Positions 17,418-26,252 of a stretch of DNA of 64,000 bases are shown piece after piece. The number at the start of each line of letters is the position of its first letter. Position 1 is the first letter of the stretch. Location of the stretch: contig NZ_CP139088.1 of assembly GCF_038024855.1 (NCBI RefSeq), forward strand, positions 1-64,000, in the 5' to 3' direction. The notes under the pieces are model-generated. The model saw only the letters and a program-made list of their open reading frames with translations, was not told the DNA's origin and did no database searches. The translations under genes and the position numbers were made by a program. This DNA comes from Methylocella tundrae. Lineage in GTDB: Bacteria; Pseudomonadota; Alphaproteobacteria; Rhizobiales; Beijerinckiaceae.

Positions 17418-20108
17418 TCAGGATGGCGACGCCTTGGATATCAGGGAATGCTTGTGATTGTCGCCGACATTGATGGTGACGTTCACCGTCACCGAAGCGG
17501 CAGGAGCGATTGTCGTCGCGGCGGTCCGCAATGACGCGATCGCGCGTTCCGCCGTCCGGAGCGTCTCCAGTTGGCAGGCGGGCTCCGGCTGCAGCGACGG
17601 GTCGACCAGACTGAGATACGTCGCCAATGCGTGCCAGCAAGACAGTGACGATTTCGCCTTTCCGAGGGAATTGTAGGGCTGCAAAACGCCGACATGGGAG
17701 AAACCCAAGAATTGAGGCGGAAGATTAGGAACGACATCCGGCACGTTGACGATCCGCCACGACGTCAGGTCCGATCCGTTGAACGTCGCCGCGAATGTAG
17801 AATCGCCGACGCGCGGCGAGGCGAATGTGCAGAGCGAAGGGTTCGCGATCTGGGTGGTCCGCGCGTTGTCCGCGACGTAGAGGGTTGCGAGCGCTGCGCC
17901 GAGACTGTGCCCCGCGACGGCGATCGCGGGAGGCGAGAATGGGATCTCTGTTCGCGCGGCCGCCGCGGCGCGACGATGGACCAATGCGGCGACCTGCTGC
18001 GAAAATCCGCCGACTGATCGAAGCGACCGCGGAACTGCGGCCGCGCTGGCTGGCGCTTCCACGATCTCAAGCGTGTCGTAGATGCGGGCGAAGCCAGCGC
18101 CCACCGAGCCGCAGCCCGGCGCCTTGAATGGCGTCAATATGGAGGCGTTCAAATCGTCCCACCACTCGACGCCATTCGACGTTCCGCGAATGGCGAGGAT
18201 GAACTGGTGCGGTTCGTCCATCTTTTGCGCGATGAACCCGTAAAAAATCGGATCTCCGCTCTCGATGATAAAGTCCCGCATCTCGACCCATGCGGCGAGC
18301 TGATAACCTCTCGGAAAATTCGAGGACTGCTGCGGCGTCAGATTACTCGGGTCGGCGTCATACATGGCGTAGGCCGCCGCGATGAACCTGCCGTAAAGCA
18401 CCGCGGCGGCCGGATCGAATGGAGCGCCCATGCGGGCTCCTGCGCCTGTCACCGCCGCCATTTCCTCATCGCACACTGGCGCGCTCGTCGCCGTCGCGCT
18501 CACCGGTTCGGAGGTGGCTACGGGGCCGGTGGCGAGGGGCGACGAGCCCAGCAGCGATAACAGCAGCGCGCCGTTCGGAGACCCTAATCCCGTACAAGCG
18601 TCCCAGCCGGGTTTTGCCGAGAAGCCGCCAACGCCAAATACGGTATTGTTTCCTGTCACGACGTCATTCGTCGCGCCGGCTTTCATATGTGCGTAAAGCA
18701 GCGGGATGAAGAAGCCGGCCTTCCGCCCCAATTGTTGACTGAGGATGGCGGCGAGCGCCGCCCATTGGGGAGCGGCGGCGCTGGTTCCGCCGCTCACCTG
18801 ATCGACTCCGTTTGAACGGACGTTGACGCCTGTGTCCGGATCCGCGTCCGCCGCAACGTCGGGGACGCCGCGCATCAAAAGGGCGGCGCCCTTCTCGGCG
18901 CTGACGCCATTCTGCCAACGAGGAACCTGAAAGTGAATGCTGACGCCGCCGCCGGTCGCCCACCCGTCCCCGTCGTTCCAGACGGTTTCCTTCGCTTTGG
19001 CGCGGCCGCCGCCGAGCAAACTTGTGCCGCCGCAAGACGCCACTCCATTGGGGCATGTCCCGGGGAAGTCAGCGTGTCGCTGACCATCAAAGCCTTCGTC
19101 GGTTGGCTGTTCATCGGCGCAACCATGATCGCCCGCGGCCACGAAGATCGGCACATTCAAAAGCGTCGCGCTTTGTCCGAGCGAATCCCAGACGTTCATC
19201 GATTGCTGCGACCATACCTTCTCAGGTGATCCCCAACTGATCGAAACCGCCGTCGTCGCGGGATCGTGGACAGCTTGCGACGCCGCCTGAAAAAACCCTT
19301 GATCAGTGTTATCCGAGAAATAGACGACGATCGTCGCGCCCGGCGCCATCGCGCCGACGACCTCGATGTCCAGCATGACCTCGCCATCGCTGCCGGGGTC
19401 TTGTCCGTAGGGAACCGGCGCGCCCGGAACGACGCTGACCGTGCGGACCGTGGGCGTCTTCGTCAGGCCAGCGGCGGCGAAATATGTCTGCAGATCCTGC
19501 GATCCATAGTTTCCGCCAAGCTCGATCAGCGCAATCGTTTGTCCGGCGCCGTCGCCTGGCGGGAAGTTGTAGAGAGCTGAAAGTTGATTTGGATAATAGG
19601 ATTGCTGAGCGGCGCGTGACCTGAACCGAGGCTTCGCCGCGGGCCGGTTGTCGAGTCCCAACACGGCTTCGACATAGGGCGCGATGTCGGCCGGTAAAAG
19701 CAGCGGCCCTTGCCGTCCGCGATATGTGCATTTTCCTGTTTCGTAATCGTGCAACGCGGTCCCGAACGCCTGCTCCATGTCGGATGCGGAGCCGGAAAGC
19801 TCGACGACGCGTCGGCCCTGGTCCACGTTCTTTACGATCAGCCCGTGTCTGGCGGCGAAGGATCTCACGGCGGCGATTGCTTCGTCGCTCGCCCCGTATC
19901 GCTCCGCGAAGGCCGCGGGATCGGCAAGCGGCCGTTCGTGAGGCGTCGCCAAAGCGTGCTCCGCCAGATCGCCCTGCGGAATCGCGGTCTTGCGCGTTAG
20001 GACGACGGTGACGTCAACTTTAGCAGCCGGATCGGTCTTCCCGACAAGTCTAGCTCCGGCTACAACGCTGCGGGCGCTGCCCGGCAGGATTTGACGCGCT
20101 GATTGCAT
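17418..20108 (-). CDS. Sedolisin (S53) serine-carboxyl protease fused to a class 3 lipase
   Basis: An 896-residue fusion. Residues 30-155 resemble a pro-kumamolisin activation domain. Residues 165-520 form an S53 peptidase with the Glu-Asp pair E243/D247 (EVMLD), the oxyanion Asp D327 (AAGDHGC) and nucleophile S443 (SGGTSAAAP). After a Ser/Thr/Pro linker, residues about 560-850 form a class 3 lipase with AIRGTSNGVEWWDDL, nucleophile S735 in GHSLGAAL, and candidate D791 and H805 or H826. The start at 20108 has GGAG eight bases upstream; an upstream start adds 35 unconserved residues. No classical signal peptide is visible, as in some kumamolisin-like proteins. The patatin gene follows it. Confidence 0.9.
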   Translation of the reverse strand: MQSARQILPGSARSVVAGARLVGKTDPAAKVDVTVVLTRKTAIPQGDLAEHALATPHERPLADPAAFAERYGASDEAIAAVRSFAARHGLIVKNVDQGRRVVELSGSASDMEQAFGTALHDYETGKCTYRGRQGPLLLPADIAPYVEAVLGLDNRPAAKPRFRSRAAQQSYYPNQLSALYNFPPGDGAGQTIALIELGGNYGSQDLQTYFAAAGLTKTPTVRTVSVVPGAPVPYGQDPGSDGEVMLDIEVVGAMAPGATIVVYFSDNTDQGFFQAASQAVHDPATTAVSISWGSPEKVWSQQSMNVWDSLGQSATLLNVPIFVAAGDHGCADEQPTDEGFDGQRHADFPGTCPNGVASCGGTSLLGGGRAKAKETVWNDGDGWATGGGVSIHFQVPRWQNGVSAEKGAALLMRGVPDVAADADPDTGVNVRSNGVDQVSGGTSAAAPQWAALAAILSQQLGRKAGFFIPLLYAHMKAGATNDVVTGNNTVFGVGGFSAKPGWDACTGLGSPNGALLLSLLGSSPLATGPVATSEPVSATATSAPVCDEEMAAVTGAGARMGAPFDPAAAVLYGRFIAAAYAMYDADPSNLTPQQSSNFPRGYQLAAWVEMRDFIIESGDPIFYGFIAQKMDEPHQFILAIRGTSNGVEWWDDLNASILTPFKAPGCGSVGAGFARIYDTLEIVEAPASAAAVPRSLRSVGGFSQQVAALVHRRAAAAARTEIPFSPPAIAVAGHSLGAALATLYVADNARTTQIANPSLCTFASPRVGDSTFAATFNGSDLTSWRIVNVPDVVPNLPPQFLGFSHVGVLQPYNSLGKAKSSLSCWHALATYLSLVDPSLQPEPACQLETLRTAERAIASLRTAATTIAPAASVTVNVTINVGDNHKHSLISKASPS

Positions 20109-20539
20109 CTTCTCTACTCCGTTCCAGTAACATTTCTTTGAGAATGCTGGATTTAGTTCGGGTTTAGAGAGGCTCAGTTCAGTTACTTTTTCGTCGAAGG
20201 AGAAGAGTCGCAACCGTTGACGAGACTATATAATCATAACACTAATATTGATAGTGTATAAGTAAGGCGCGTTTTATTGCGAGGCGAATAAAACGGGCGC
20301 CTTGAAAATCAAAGAGATCAGGCCTTGTATGTTCTTTGCTTAGCGTCTGAAACATTGAAATGTTAGGCCTCATCCTCCTCCTATTTGGGCTCCTAGGCAA
20401 TATCAAAACGCGAAAGTCTGAATCTGTCTTCGTCAAGAAGTTAGAGCACGATGGCGCCCGTAAGCTGGCTTCTGGGCGGCGCAATGTTCCGTGGGACGCT
20501 GTCGGCGGGCAACAGCCGTAGACCTCTTGTTTCACATCC
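20109..20539. promoter_or_regulatory. AT-rich upstream region of the sedolisin-lipase gene with a palindrome
   Basis: No gene is seen in these 431 bases. The region is distinctly AT-rich at 20160-20290 and holds a perfect 6-bp inverted repeat, ACACTA...TAGTGT, at 20241-20259. A weak leftward -10 like TATGAT lies beside it. This is a plausible operator for the sedolisin-lipase/patatin operon, but no regulator is linked to it. Confidence 0.4.
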
Positions 20540-20935
20540 TTATTGCTTTGGCAGGATTTCGAAGATGAGAACGCGCGTTTTGCCATCTGCCACATTTCGA
20601 GCGGACATCTGACCCATCGGGTGGCTGGAGCCGGGCGCCTCGAAATAGGTGGATCCCGCTTTGAAAATTTCCGTCTTGCCGTTTTTCCAAGCTATGGCGA
20701 TTGCGCCCTCGAGCACGTAGCGCATGCCGGGCCCTTTGTGAGTATGCTCCGGAATTGCCGCGCCTGGGTCCATTTCGAGCAGCGTCATCTTCATGGCGTA
20801 TTCGCCGGACAGGCTTCCAAGGGCTTGTTGGTCCAATACAGCGCCTTTGAACTTCGCGTCATCCGATCTCGCCGCGGGTATAGAGCCGAGCAACAGGAGA
20901 GCGACTAAAGCCGCCGCGCGCCGCAAGGTTGTCAT
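20540..20935 (-). CDS. Secreted cupin-domain protein
   Basis: From the ATG at 20935 (GGGAGA upstream) a 131-residue protein starts MTTLRRAAALVALLLLGSIP with a clear signal peptide ending near ARSDD. It contains a single cupin barrel: PEHTHKGPGMRYVLEG (His-x-His...Glu-like first motif) and SSHPMGQMSA with a later His (second motif). Metal binding is likely, but catalytic function cannot be told; such periplasmic cupins are often annotated only as cupin-domain proteins. It is monocistronic on the minus strand. Confidence 0.78.
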   Translation of the reverse strand: MTTLRRAAALVALLLLGSIPAARSDDAKFKGAVLDQQALGSLSGEYAMKMTLLEMDPGAAIPEHTHKGPGMRYVLEGAIAIAWKNGKTEIFKAGSTYFEAPGSSHPMGQMSARNVADGKTRVLIFEILPKQ

Positions 20936-21289
20936 AGCGATCTCCCAGAGTTGTCCCACGCCCTTTTGGGATCGGTCACGCTGGCCGATACCAGCGACCT
21001 GACAACGGCGGCGCCCTTTTCTTTGTTCCGCTTTCCTTTGCCTGGCTGCGCCTTCAGATGGGCGGAGGACGCGAGGATGGTTTCCGTTTGGCGAAAACTT
21101 ACCGCAAGAGGCTCCTTTGCATGATCCCTGGAGCGACGGCGCCCCAAGCCTGTCATGCTCCGTTGAGGGCGCGCTCAGGCCGGTCTGGCCGTGAAAAGCC
21201 CGTCATTGCCGAGCATTGGGTCCGCGTCCTCAAAAGGCGCGTTTGAAGCAAATATGCGCTGCTTCAGCCATTTGCGTTCGGAACCGACC
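20936..21289. other. Intergenic region between FTR1 permease gene and cupin gene
   Basis: These 354 bases hold no gene with recognisable similarity. Short open frames on both strands lack ribosome-binding sites and look arginine-rich, as expected of shadow frames in GC-rich DNA. The cupin promoter should lie at its left end. Confidence 0.4.
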
Positions 21290-22123
21290 TTATCCGGCGA
21301 CGCCCAGGCGCTTTGCTGGCGGGTGCGGTTGGAACGCCTTCGTAAGGCCGAAGATCAAGATGAGGGTGATCGCGTAAACAAGAAGCTGCATTCCCGAAGG
21401 CTGATCGGTGTAGCCGACGAGCGTATGCAGAACGCGCCCGAGCAAACTGCTATCGGACAGAATCGCGGACGTATCCCAGACCGTTCCTTCGAGGGCGGTT
21501 GCGACGCCGGCCTGCTGAAGGAAGACGACGCTCTGAGCGGCAAGTCCGGCGGCGAGGAAAGTGATGAGAACGGTTGTCACGCCGAACAGGTATCGGCCGG
21601 GAATCTTGATCAAGCCGAGAAAAGTCAAAGCGCTGACCCCGCAACCAAGCAGAAGGCCGGCGAGCCCGCCAGCCACGAGGCCGGACATCGAGGCGCCGCC
21701 TGCGATCACTATGCCATAAAGAAACAGCACGATCTCCGAGCCCTCCCGCAGCACCGCGACCGCGACGACGATCGCCACCGCGGCGAGCGAGCGCGAGCCT
21801 TTCGCAGCGGCGGCGCCGATTTCTTTCATTTGCGCCGCAAGTTCGCGCCCATGCCGGGCCATCCAGATGTTGTGCCAGGCCAGCATGATGACGGCGACGG
21901 CGAGAACGCTGGCGTTGAACAGTTCCTGACCGACGCCGGCCAAAGCATTCGAGATCTGGTCGGCGAAGACCGCAAGGAGACCGGCCCCAGTGACGCCGGC
22001 CGCGACGCCCGTGGCGATCCATCGGCCCCGGCCAGGCACGCCTCTTGTCACGGCAAGCAGGATGCCGACGATAATCCCGGCCTCGATGACTTCCCGGAAA
22101 ACGATAATCAACGCGCCAAGCAT
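21290..22123 (-). CDS. FTR1-family iron permease
   Basis: FTR1 proteins import iron across the inner membrane after oxidation or delivery by a partner. The 277-residue protein (ATG 22123, GAAGG upstream) has about seven hydrophobic segments and the two conserved acidic motifs, FREVIEAGI near residue 9 and LREGSEIVLFL near residue 147. The cupredoxin gene ends ten bases upstream on the same strand, so the pair resembles FtrB-FtrC or EfeO-EfeU partnerships. P19-type and ferredoxin-type partners (FtrA, FtrD) are not adjacent. A longer upstream start is possible but overlaps the cupredoxin gene. Confidence 0.88.
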   Translation of the reverse strand: MLGALIIVFREVIEAGIIVGILLAVTRGVPGRGRWIATGVAAGVTGAGLLAVFADQISNALAGVGQELFNASVLAVAVIMLAWHNIWMARHGRELAAQMKEIGAAAAKGSRSLAAVAIVVAVAVLREGSEIVLFLYGIVIAGGASMSGLVAGGLAGLLLGCGVSALTFLGLIKIPGRYLFGVTTVLITFLAAGLAAQSVVFLQQAGVATALEGTVWDTSAILSDSSLLGRVLHTLVGYTDQPSGMQLLVYAITLILIFGLTKAFQPHPPAKRLGVAG

Positions 22124-22133
22124 CGGAGCCTTC

Positions 22134-22496
22134 TCACTGAACGACCAGGAAGCCTTCGGTCGTGTCTTCATGGTAGTCGTCAAAAAATCTGTACCGTCCC
22201 GGCGCGAGCGGGCGAATCTGGAGGGTGATCACACCACCGCCCGCGACGACTTTCTCGACGCGCAGTGTTTTGCTTTCGAATTCGGCGGGCGTCGCGTCGA
22301 GGTTTTTGATTTCTATTGTGATCGGCTTGCCAGCCGGCGCATGCGCCTCCGCGGGCTGGAACCGGTGATCCTTGAGCGACAGGCGCACGGTCGCGGCGTC
22401 TTCGGCGCGGACCGCGGCGGTCCAACCGGCGGCGAGGAAGCAAATCGCCAGTGCGCCGGCGCTCATGGTCGATCTTCTCGAAGCAGACAGCTTCAT
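22134..22496 (-). CDS. Periplasmic cupredoxin-domain protein, partner of the FTR1 permease
   Basis: A 120-residue protein with a signal peptide (MKLSASRRSTMSAGALAIC...AVRAED) and a cupredoxin-like beta-sandwich resembling the N-terminal domain of EfeO. Conserved pieces include HRFQPAEAHAPAGKPITI and FFDDYHEDTTEGFLVV. It probably binds Cu or Fe and oxidises or hands over iron to the FTR1 permease encoded ten bases downstream. AGGAG lies seven bases before the ATG. Confidence 0.82.
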   Translation of the reverse strand: MKLSASRRSTMSAGALAICFLAAGWTAAVRAEDAATVRLSLKDHRFQPAEAHAPAGKPITIEIKNLDATPAEFESKTLRVEKVVAGGGVITLQIRPLAPGRYRFFDDYHEDTTEGFLVVQ

Positions 22497-22660
22497 CTCT
22501 CAACTCCTGCAATTGCGGCGGCGCTGCCGCTGGAATATGACTGCGGCAACGCCGTCCTGGAGCAGAATGCGTTTAAGCGAAATCGAATTGCTGTTCGTGA
22601 AGTCTTTGTTATAACACATGATATTTGTCCAGAAAGTTGGCCACTTTTCGGCATCGCGCT

Positions 22661-23608
22661 TTAGAACTCGATTTCGAGCTTGAGGTTGGCGAGCCTGCGC
22701 TGGAAGTTTGTGAGGTCCAAAGAGCGGCCCTCGCCAATCGCATGGCCTGAGACCTCCGTCGAAAACGCCGCCGCCAGCATGATTTTGCTGGTGAACTGGA
22801 TATGCAATGTCGGACCTATGTAGAGAGCGTTGCCGAGGAAGGATTGCATGCCGAGGCCGTCGAAGGCGCGGTAATATTGCAGTTCGCCGCCAAGCGTCAC
22901 TTTCGGAGTGACGCGATATGACATCGCCGCCGTCATGCCGAGATCGGAACTTCGCTGCCAGAAGGTTTCGCCGTAGGCCCTGGCGACGTCGGGCTCATAG
23001 ATCAGATTGGCGGCGGCATAGAGTCGATTGGGAATGAGTTCGGTGTCCGCGATCAGTCGGAAGGCTGCGCTGAAATCTGTCATGACCGCGCCGCTGACGT
23101 CGTTAACGCGAGCCCATTCGGGCGCGACGGTAACGGTCAAGCCGAACGGCGAGGCGGGGCCGCGATCGACGAGAAGAAATCTAAATTCCGCCGAAAGGCC
23201 GCCAAAGTTGAAGTTATGAAAATTGTCGAGGCCGTTCACGTTGTTGACCGACTGCAACAGGCCATGAGCGCTCAACTCATAACCGAAAAACTGCGTCGGC
23301 ACGCTTTCGAACTCGATCTCCTGCTCGATGGCGGAAAACGATCCGCCGCGCATCGCGAAGGAGCCCGTCGTCTCGAATTCGATAGCTCTTTCGCCTTCTT
23401 CGCCAATGTCGCTGCCCTCGGTGAACCCGAAAATATACTTGGTCTCAAGCTCATGAAAGGCGTCGATCGCAGTTGGGGAGGCCCCCTGCGTCAGGGCGGG
23501 CGCATCAGCGGCGCGCGCGGGCAGGGCATGCGAACAGGTCAAGGCCGCCAGGAGGAAGGGATTTATCCGGGCCGTGCCGGCGCGCAGGTACAGATGAAGG
23601 TTACGCAT
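22661..23608 (-). CDS. Outer-membrane beta-barrel protein (transporter/porin-like)
   Basis: From the ATG at 23608 the product is 315 residues with a signal peptide ending near LPARAADA. Long alternating hydrophobic/polar strands follow, and the chain ends in LKLEIEF, a C-terminal aromatic typical of outer-membrane barrels. An upstream frame extension of 43 residues is rejected because it precedes the signal peptide. It lies 164 bases upstream of the cupredoxin-FTR1 pair on the same strand, so an iron or other metal role is plausible but not shown. Family beyond outer-membrane barrel is not recognised. Confidence 0.7.
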   Translation of the reverse strand: MRNLHLYLRAGTARINPFLLAALTCSHALPARAADAPALTQGASPTAIDAFHELETKYIFGFTEGSDIGEEGERAIEFETTGSFAMRGGSFSAIEQEIEFESVPTQFFGYELSAHGLLQSVNNVNGLDNFHNFNFGGLSAEFRFLLVDRGPASPFGLTVTVAPEWARVNDVSGAVMTDFSAAFRLIADTELIPNRLYAAANLIYEPDVARAYGETFWQRSSDLGMTAAMSYRVTPKVTLGGELQYYRAFDGLGMQSFLGNALYIGPTLHIQFTSKIMLAAAFSTEVSGHAIGEGRSLDLTNFQRRLANLKLEIEF

Positions 23609-23965
23609 GGAAGAGTCCCGCCGGTCCGAGCAGTCAATGTCGCACCGCTGCGGTGTGATAAGCGTAAATAAAACGCCCCTGCAATAAACATTCGAAACTT
23701 TAGAATCATTATAATAGGGGCGTGTACAAAGATGCACTTTGATTATAAGGTATTATCGCGCTTATTATGAGTAATCTAAACTTTCGGTGCGCGTCCGGCA
23801 GCCGCACAGGCGGGAGACGACGCATTATGCGGAAAGTCGCGTCGCCGCCGACGCCGGAGCCTCGAGGCGACCGGCAGCCTGCAAAGGAGAAGATGGAATG
23901 TCCGGCCTTATGATTTATAAGGCGCCGGCGTGCGCGCCGCACGCCGGCGCCAGGAGAGGAACGAC
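23609..23965. promoter_or_regulatory. Divergent AT-rich regulatory region, outer-membrane protein / PhnA-like gene
   Basis: The 357-base region is AT-rich at 23680-23780 and holds no gene. It contains ATTATAAGGTATTATCGC at 23742-23759, which recurs with one mismatch at 37581-37598 upstream of a small secreted protein gene. Promoter and metal-regulator sites for the leftward outer-membrane protein/cupredoxin/FTR1 genes are likely here, but I cannot assign a Fur, Irr or RirA box with confidence. Confidence 0.45.
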
Positions 23966-24190
23966 GTGACAGACGAGATCATCGTGAAGGATAGCAATGG
24001 AACGAGGCTCGCCGACGGCGACGACGTGACGCTCATTAAGGATTTGAAGGTCAAAGGCACGTCCGAGACGCTGAAGCGCGGGACTTTGGTCAGAAACATT
24101 CGGCTGACGGATGCGCCCGGCGAAATTGAGTGCAGCACGAAGCAGGTGAAAGGACTCGTGCTCAAAACCGAATTCCTCAAAAAGGCATAG
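23966..24190 (+). CDS. PhnA/YjdM C-terminal-domain protein
   Basis: A 74-residue protein starting at a GTG (23966) five bases after AGGAGAGGA, a strong ribosome-binding site. VKDSNGTRLADGDDVTLIKD and LKRGTLVRNIRLTD match the C-terminal domain of PhnA/YjdM, once tied to alkylphosphonate use. The N-terminal zinc ribbon of full-length (about 110 residue) PhnA is absent. Single-domain forms are common; function is not established. An ATG at 23930 is in frame but lacks family support. Confidence 0.8.
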   Translation: MTDEIIVKDSNGTRLADGDDVTLIKDLKVKGTSETLKRGTLVRNIRLTDAPGEIECSTKQVKGLVLKTEFLKKA

Positions 24191-24334
24191 CCGCGGGGCC
24201 CTGGGCGGCCGCCGCGCGCGAGGCGAGGAATTGATCCTCGTCCTTTTGTCGTTCGCCAATGGCCATCTCGCGCCGCCGCGCGATTGATCGGTTAAAATGC
24301 GCAAGACGTGGCTGGTCTGACCTTCATTCGTCGA

Positions 24335-24511
24335 TCATCCACGGAAAAGCGCAAAATAAATGACGTAGAGCCAGCCCAGAATTCCGTCGATGATCGCCCA
24401 CAGGATCGAGTGGTTCGCCGAATATGAAATCGTGATGGCCAGCGCCGAGCCGAAGCCAATTCCATATTTGGCTCCCTCGACCCGGACCCCGTAATAGCGG
24501 CTGCCGTTCAT
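24335..24511 (-). CDS. Small membrane protein, 58 residues
   Basis: The ATG at 24511 has GAGGA eight bases upstream and gives MNGSRYYGVRVEGAKYGIG followed by two hydrophobic stretches (GFGSALAITISY and SILWAIIDGILGWLYVIYFA). It fits a small inner-membrane protein with one re-entrant and one transmembrane helix, or two helices. The open frame extends further upstream without a plausible start. I do not recognise a named family. It lies between the PhnA-like gene and a LysR regulator. Confidence 0.6.
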   Translation of the reverse strand: MNGSRYYGVRVEGAKYGIGFGSALAITISYSANHSILWAIIDGILGWLYVIYFALFRG

Positions 24512-24626
24512 CTCGTTTTCCTCGCATCGTGACCAGCCATTCTTGGCGGCCCTGATCAAAGCACGGTCGGATAGGCCCTCCAAGATGTTTTCCGCGAATG
24601 CGGCGCCATGCGCCGCCTCAAAAGCG

Positions 24627-25577
24627 TCAGGCCGCTCCTTGATCTCTCGCCGACTCGACCGCGAGACGCGCGACGGTCTGGCGCAGCCATATATGCGCTG
24701 GATCGTGATCATACGAGGCGTGCCAAAGCAGGGAGATGGATATTTCCGGCAGTTCTACCGGCGGCGGGCTGAGGGTCAGGCCGAGGGTTTCGGCGAAGAA
24801 ACGCGCCAGACGCGCATGCATGGTGGTGACCACCGGCGCGCCGCGCACAAGGAACGGCACCGCGATGAAGCGCGGCGTCGTCAGGACGATTGTGCGCTTG
24901 AGCCCGAGCTTCGAAAGCGCGTCGTCCACGACCCCATGCTCGCCGGGCCGCAGGCTCGTCAGCACATGCGGCAGCCGGACGTAATCGTCGAGCGAGATCG
25001 GCGGCGACAGTCCCACCAGCGCGGCGTTGAACATGCATAAATATGTTTCGGTGAAGAGCGGCCGTTGCTTATGGTGCGTCTGTCCTTCCGCGAACGAACC
25101 GATCCCGAATGCGATGTCGAGGCGGTCGGCGTCGAGATTGTCGAGGATCTGCGACGAGTCGATGCTATGCAGCCGCAGCCTGACGCCCGGCGCCGTTTTG
25201 CAAAGATGGGAGAGGAGCGCGGGGCCGATGAGCACCTCGACGCTATCCGGCAGCCCGATGCGAAACACGCGATCGGCGGTGCGTGGATCAAAGGCCTGCT
25301 CCCGCGACACCAGCGCCTCGATTTGGGAGAGCGCGACCCGCACGGGATCGATGAGCCCAAGAGCGCGGGGCGTCGGGCGCATGCCGTCCGGCGCGCGCGT
25401 CAGGAGTTCGTCGCCAAACAGCGCGCGAAGACGCGCGAGATTGTGGCTCATCGCCGATTGTCCAATGCCGATGCGCGCGGCGGCGCGGGTGACGCTGCGC
25501 TCCGAAAGCAGCGCGTCGAGGGCGACAAGCAGATTAAGATCGAGGCGCGCTAAATTACTATAATCGATGGACATCAT
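24627..25577 (-). CDS. LysR-family transcriptional regulator
   Basis: A 316-residue LysR protein. The helix-turn-helix is at about residues 20-60 (LDLNLLVALDALLSERSVTRAAARI, continuing into SMSHNLARLR), and the substrate-binding domain of the NodD/NahR subgroup follows. Two adjacent ATGs (25577, 25574) could start it. It is divergent from the secreted-protein gene at 25689, and a perfect 7-bp inverted repeat, CATCATT...AATGATG (25572-25603), spans the start codon and the divergent region. It probably controls the divergent gene and itself. The ligand is unknown. Confidence 0.88.
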   Translation of the reverse strand: MMSIDYSNLARLDLNLLVALDALLSERSVTRAAARIGIGQSAMSHNLARLRALFGDELLTRAPDGMRPTPRALGLIDPVRVALSQIEALVSREQAFDPRTADRVFRIGLPDSVEVLIGPALLSHLCKTAPGVRLRLHSIDSSQILDNLDADRLDIAFGIGSFAEGQTHHKQRPLFTETYLCMFNAALVGLSPPISLDDYVRLPHVLTSLRPGEHGVVDDALSKLGLKRTIVLTTPRFIAVPFLVRGAPVVTTMHARLARFFAETLGLTLSPPPVELPEISISLLWHASYDHDPAHIWLRQTVARLAVESARDQGAA

Positions 25578-25603
25578 TGATCCGATCTATTTGACTAATG
25601 ATG
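25572..25603. promoter_or_regulatory. Inverted repeat, candidate LysR operator
   Basis: CATCATT at 25572-25578 and AATGATG at 25597-25603 form perfect 7-bp arms separated by 18 bases in the 111-base region between the divergent LysR and secreted-protein genes. Overlap with the LysR start codon would suit autoregulation. Confidence 0.4.
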
Positions 25604-25688
25604 TGGCGGATAGCATCTGTCTGTCAACGGCGGATGTCCGGGTTTTGAGCCCGGCGCCAAGCAAAATCAGATGATGAAGGATTTGATC

Positions 25689-26027
25689 ATGAACTTTTAT
25701 CGAACACTCGCAGCGGCCGCGTTTGCGCTTGCCTCTCTCAGCGCAGTCGAGGCCGAGGGACTAAAACCGATCCAGAGCCAGGCCATCGATCTCGGCGGCT
25801 TGTCCGGCGTCGCCTACTACACGGTGGAGAGCGATGGTTTCCACGTCGTCGCCACGCTTGCGCAGGAGGGCGAGGACGGAGCGCCGGTGCGCGTCAAGAG
25901 CGTGCTCGCGCCCGGCCAGAGCGTCACTTTCTCGACGCCTCGCGGCGCCGGCGCCCAGGCCGAAGCCGTCGAGATCAGCCGGTGGAACGACCACGTGCTC
26001 GTGCACAAGACGGCGCTCTCAAACTAA
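25689..26027 (+). CDS. Small secreted protein of unknown function divergent from LysR
   Basis: From the ATG at 25689 (AAGGA eight bases upstream) the protein is 112 residues. The signal peptide MNFYRTLAAAAFALASLSAVEA is followed by a mature domain of about 90 residues rich in beta-type sequence (GVAYYTVESDGFHVVATLA, SVTFSTPRGAGAQ). No cysteine, metal motif or known family is recognised. It is divergent from a LysR regulator that probably controls it, and it is closed by a clear intrinsic terminator at 26063-26089. Confidence 0.7.
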   Translation: MNFYRTLAAAAFALASLSAVEAEGLKPIQSQAIDLGGLSGVAYYTVESDGFHVVATLAQEGEDGAPVRVKSVLAPGQSVTFSTPRGAGAQAEAVEISRWNDHVLVHKTALSN

Positions 26028-26062
26028 GCCCCGCGCCGGCCGGCATGTGCAAAGATAGCGAT

Positions 26063-26089
26063 AGGGACGCCGGACAAGGCGTCCCTTTT
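26063..26089 (+). terminator. Intrinsic terminator after the secreted-protein gene
   Basis: Perfect 9-bp arms AGGGACGCC (26063-26071) and GGCGTCCCT (26078-26086) enclose a six-base loop and run into TTTT. It lies 36 bases after the stop codon. Confidence 0.85.
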
Positions 26090-26252
26090 GCCGTGACGCT
26101 TGCCCCGTGGCGGCGCCAGCGTCGGTTATCGGCCTCCGGCCAGGCCGCTGACGGCAATAGACCCGCTTCAGGTCCATTCCGTCCCAGCGCCAAAGGGTGC
26201 GATTTGTAACTTGCGGCATTGCGCAAATCATCAGCTTGCGCAAAATCTGGCG

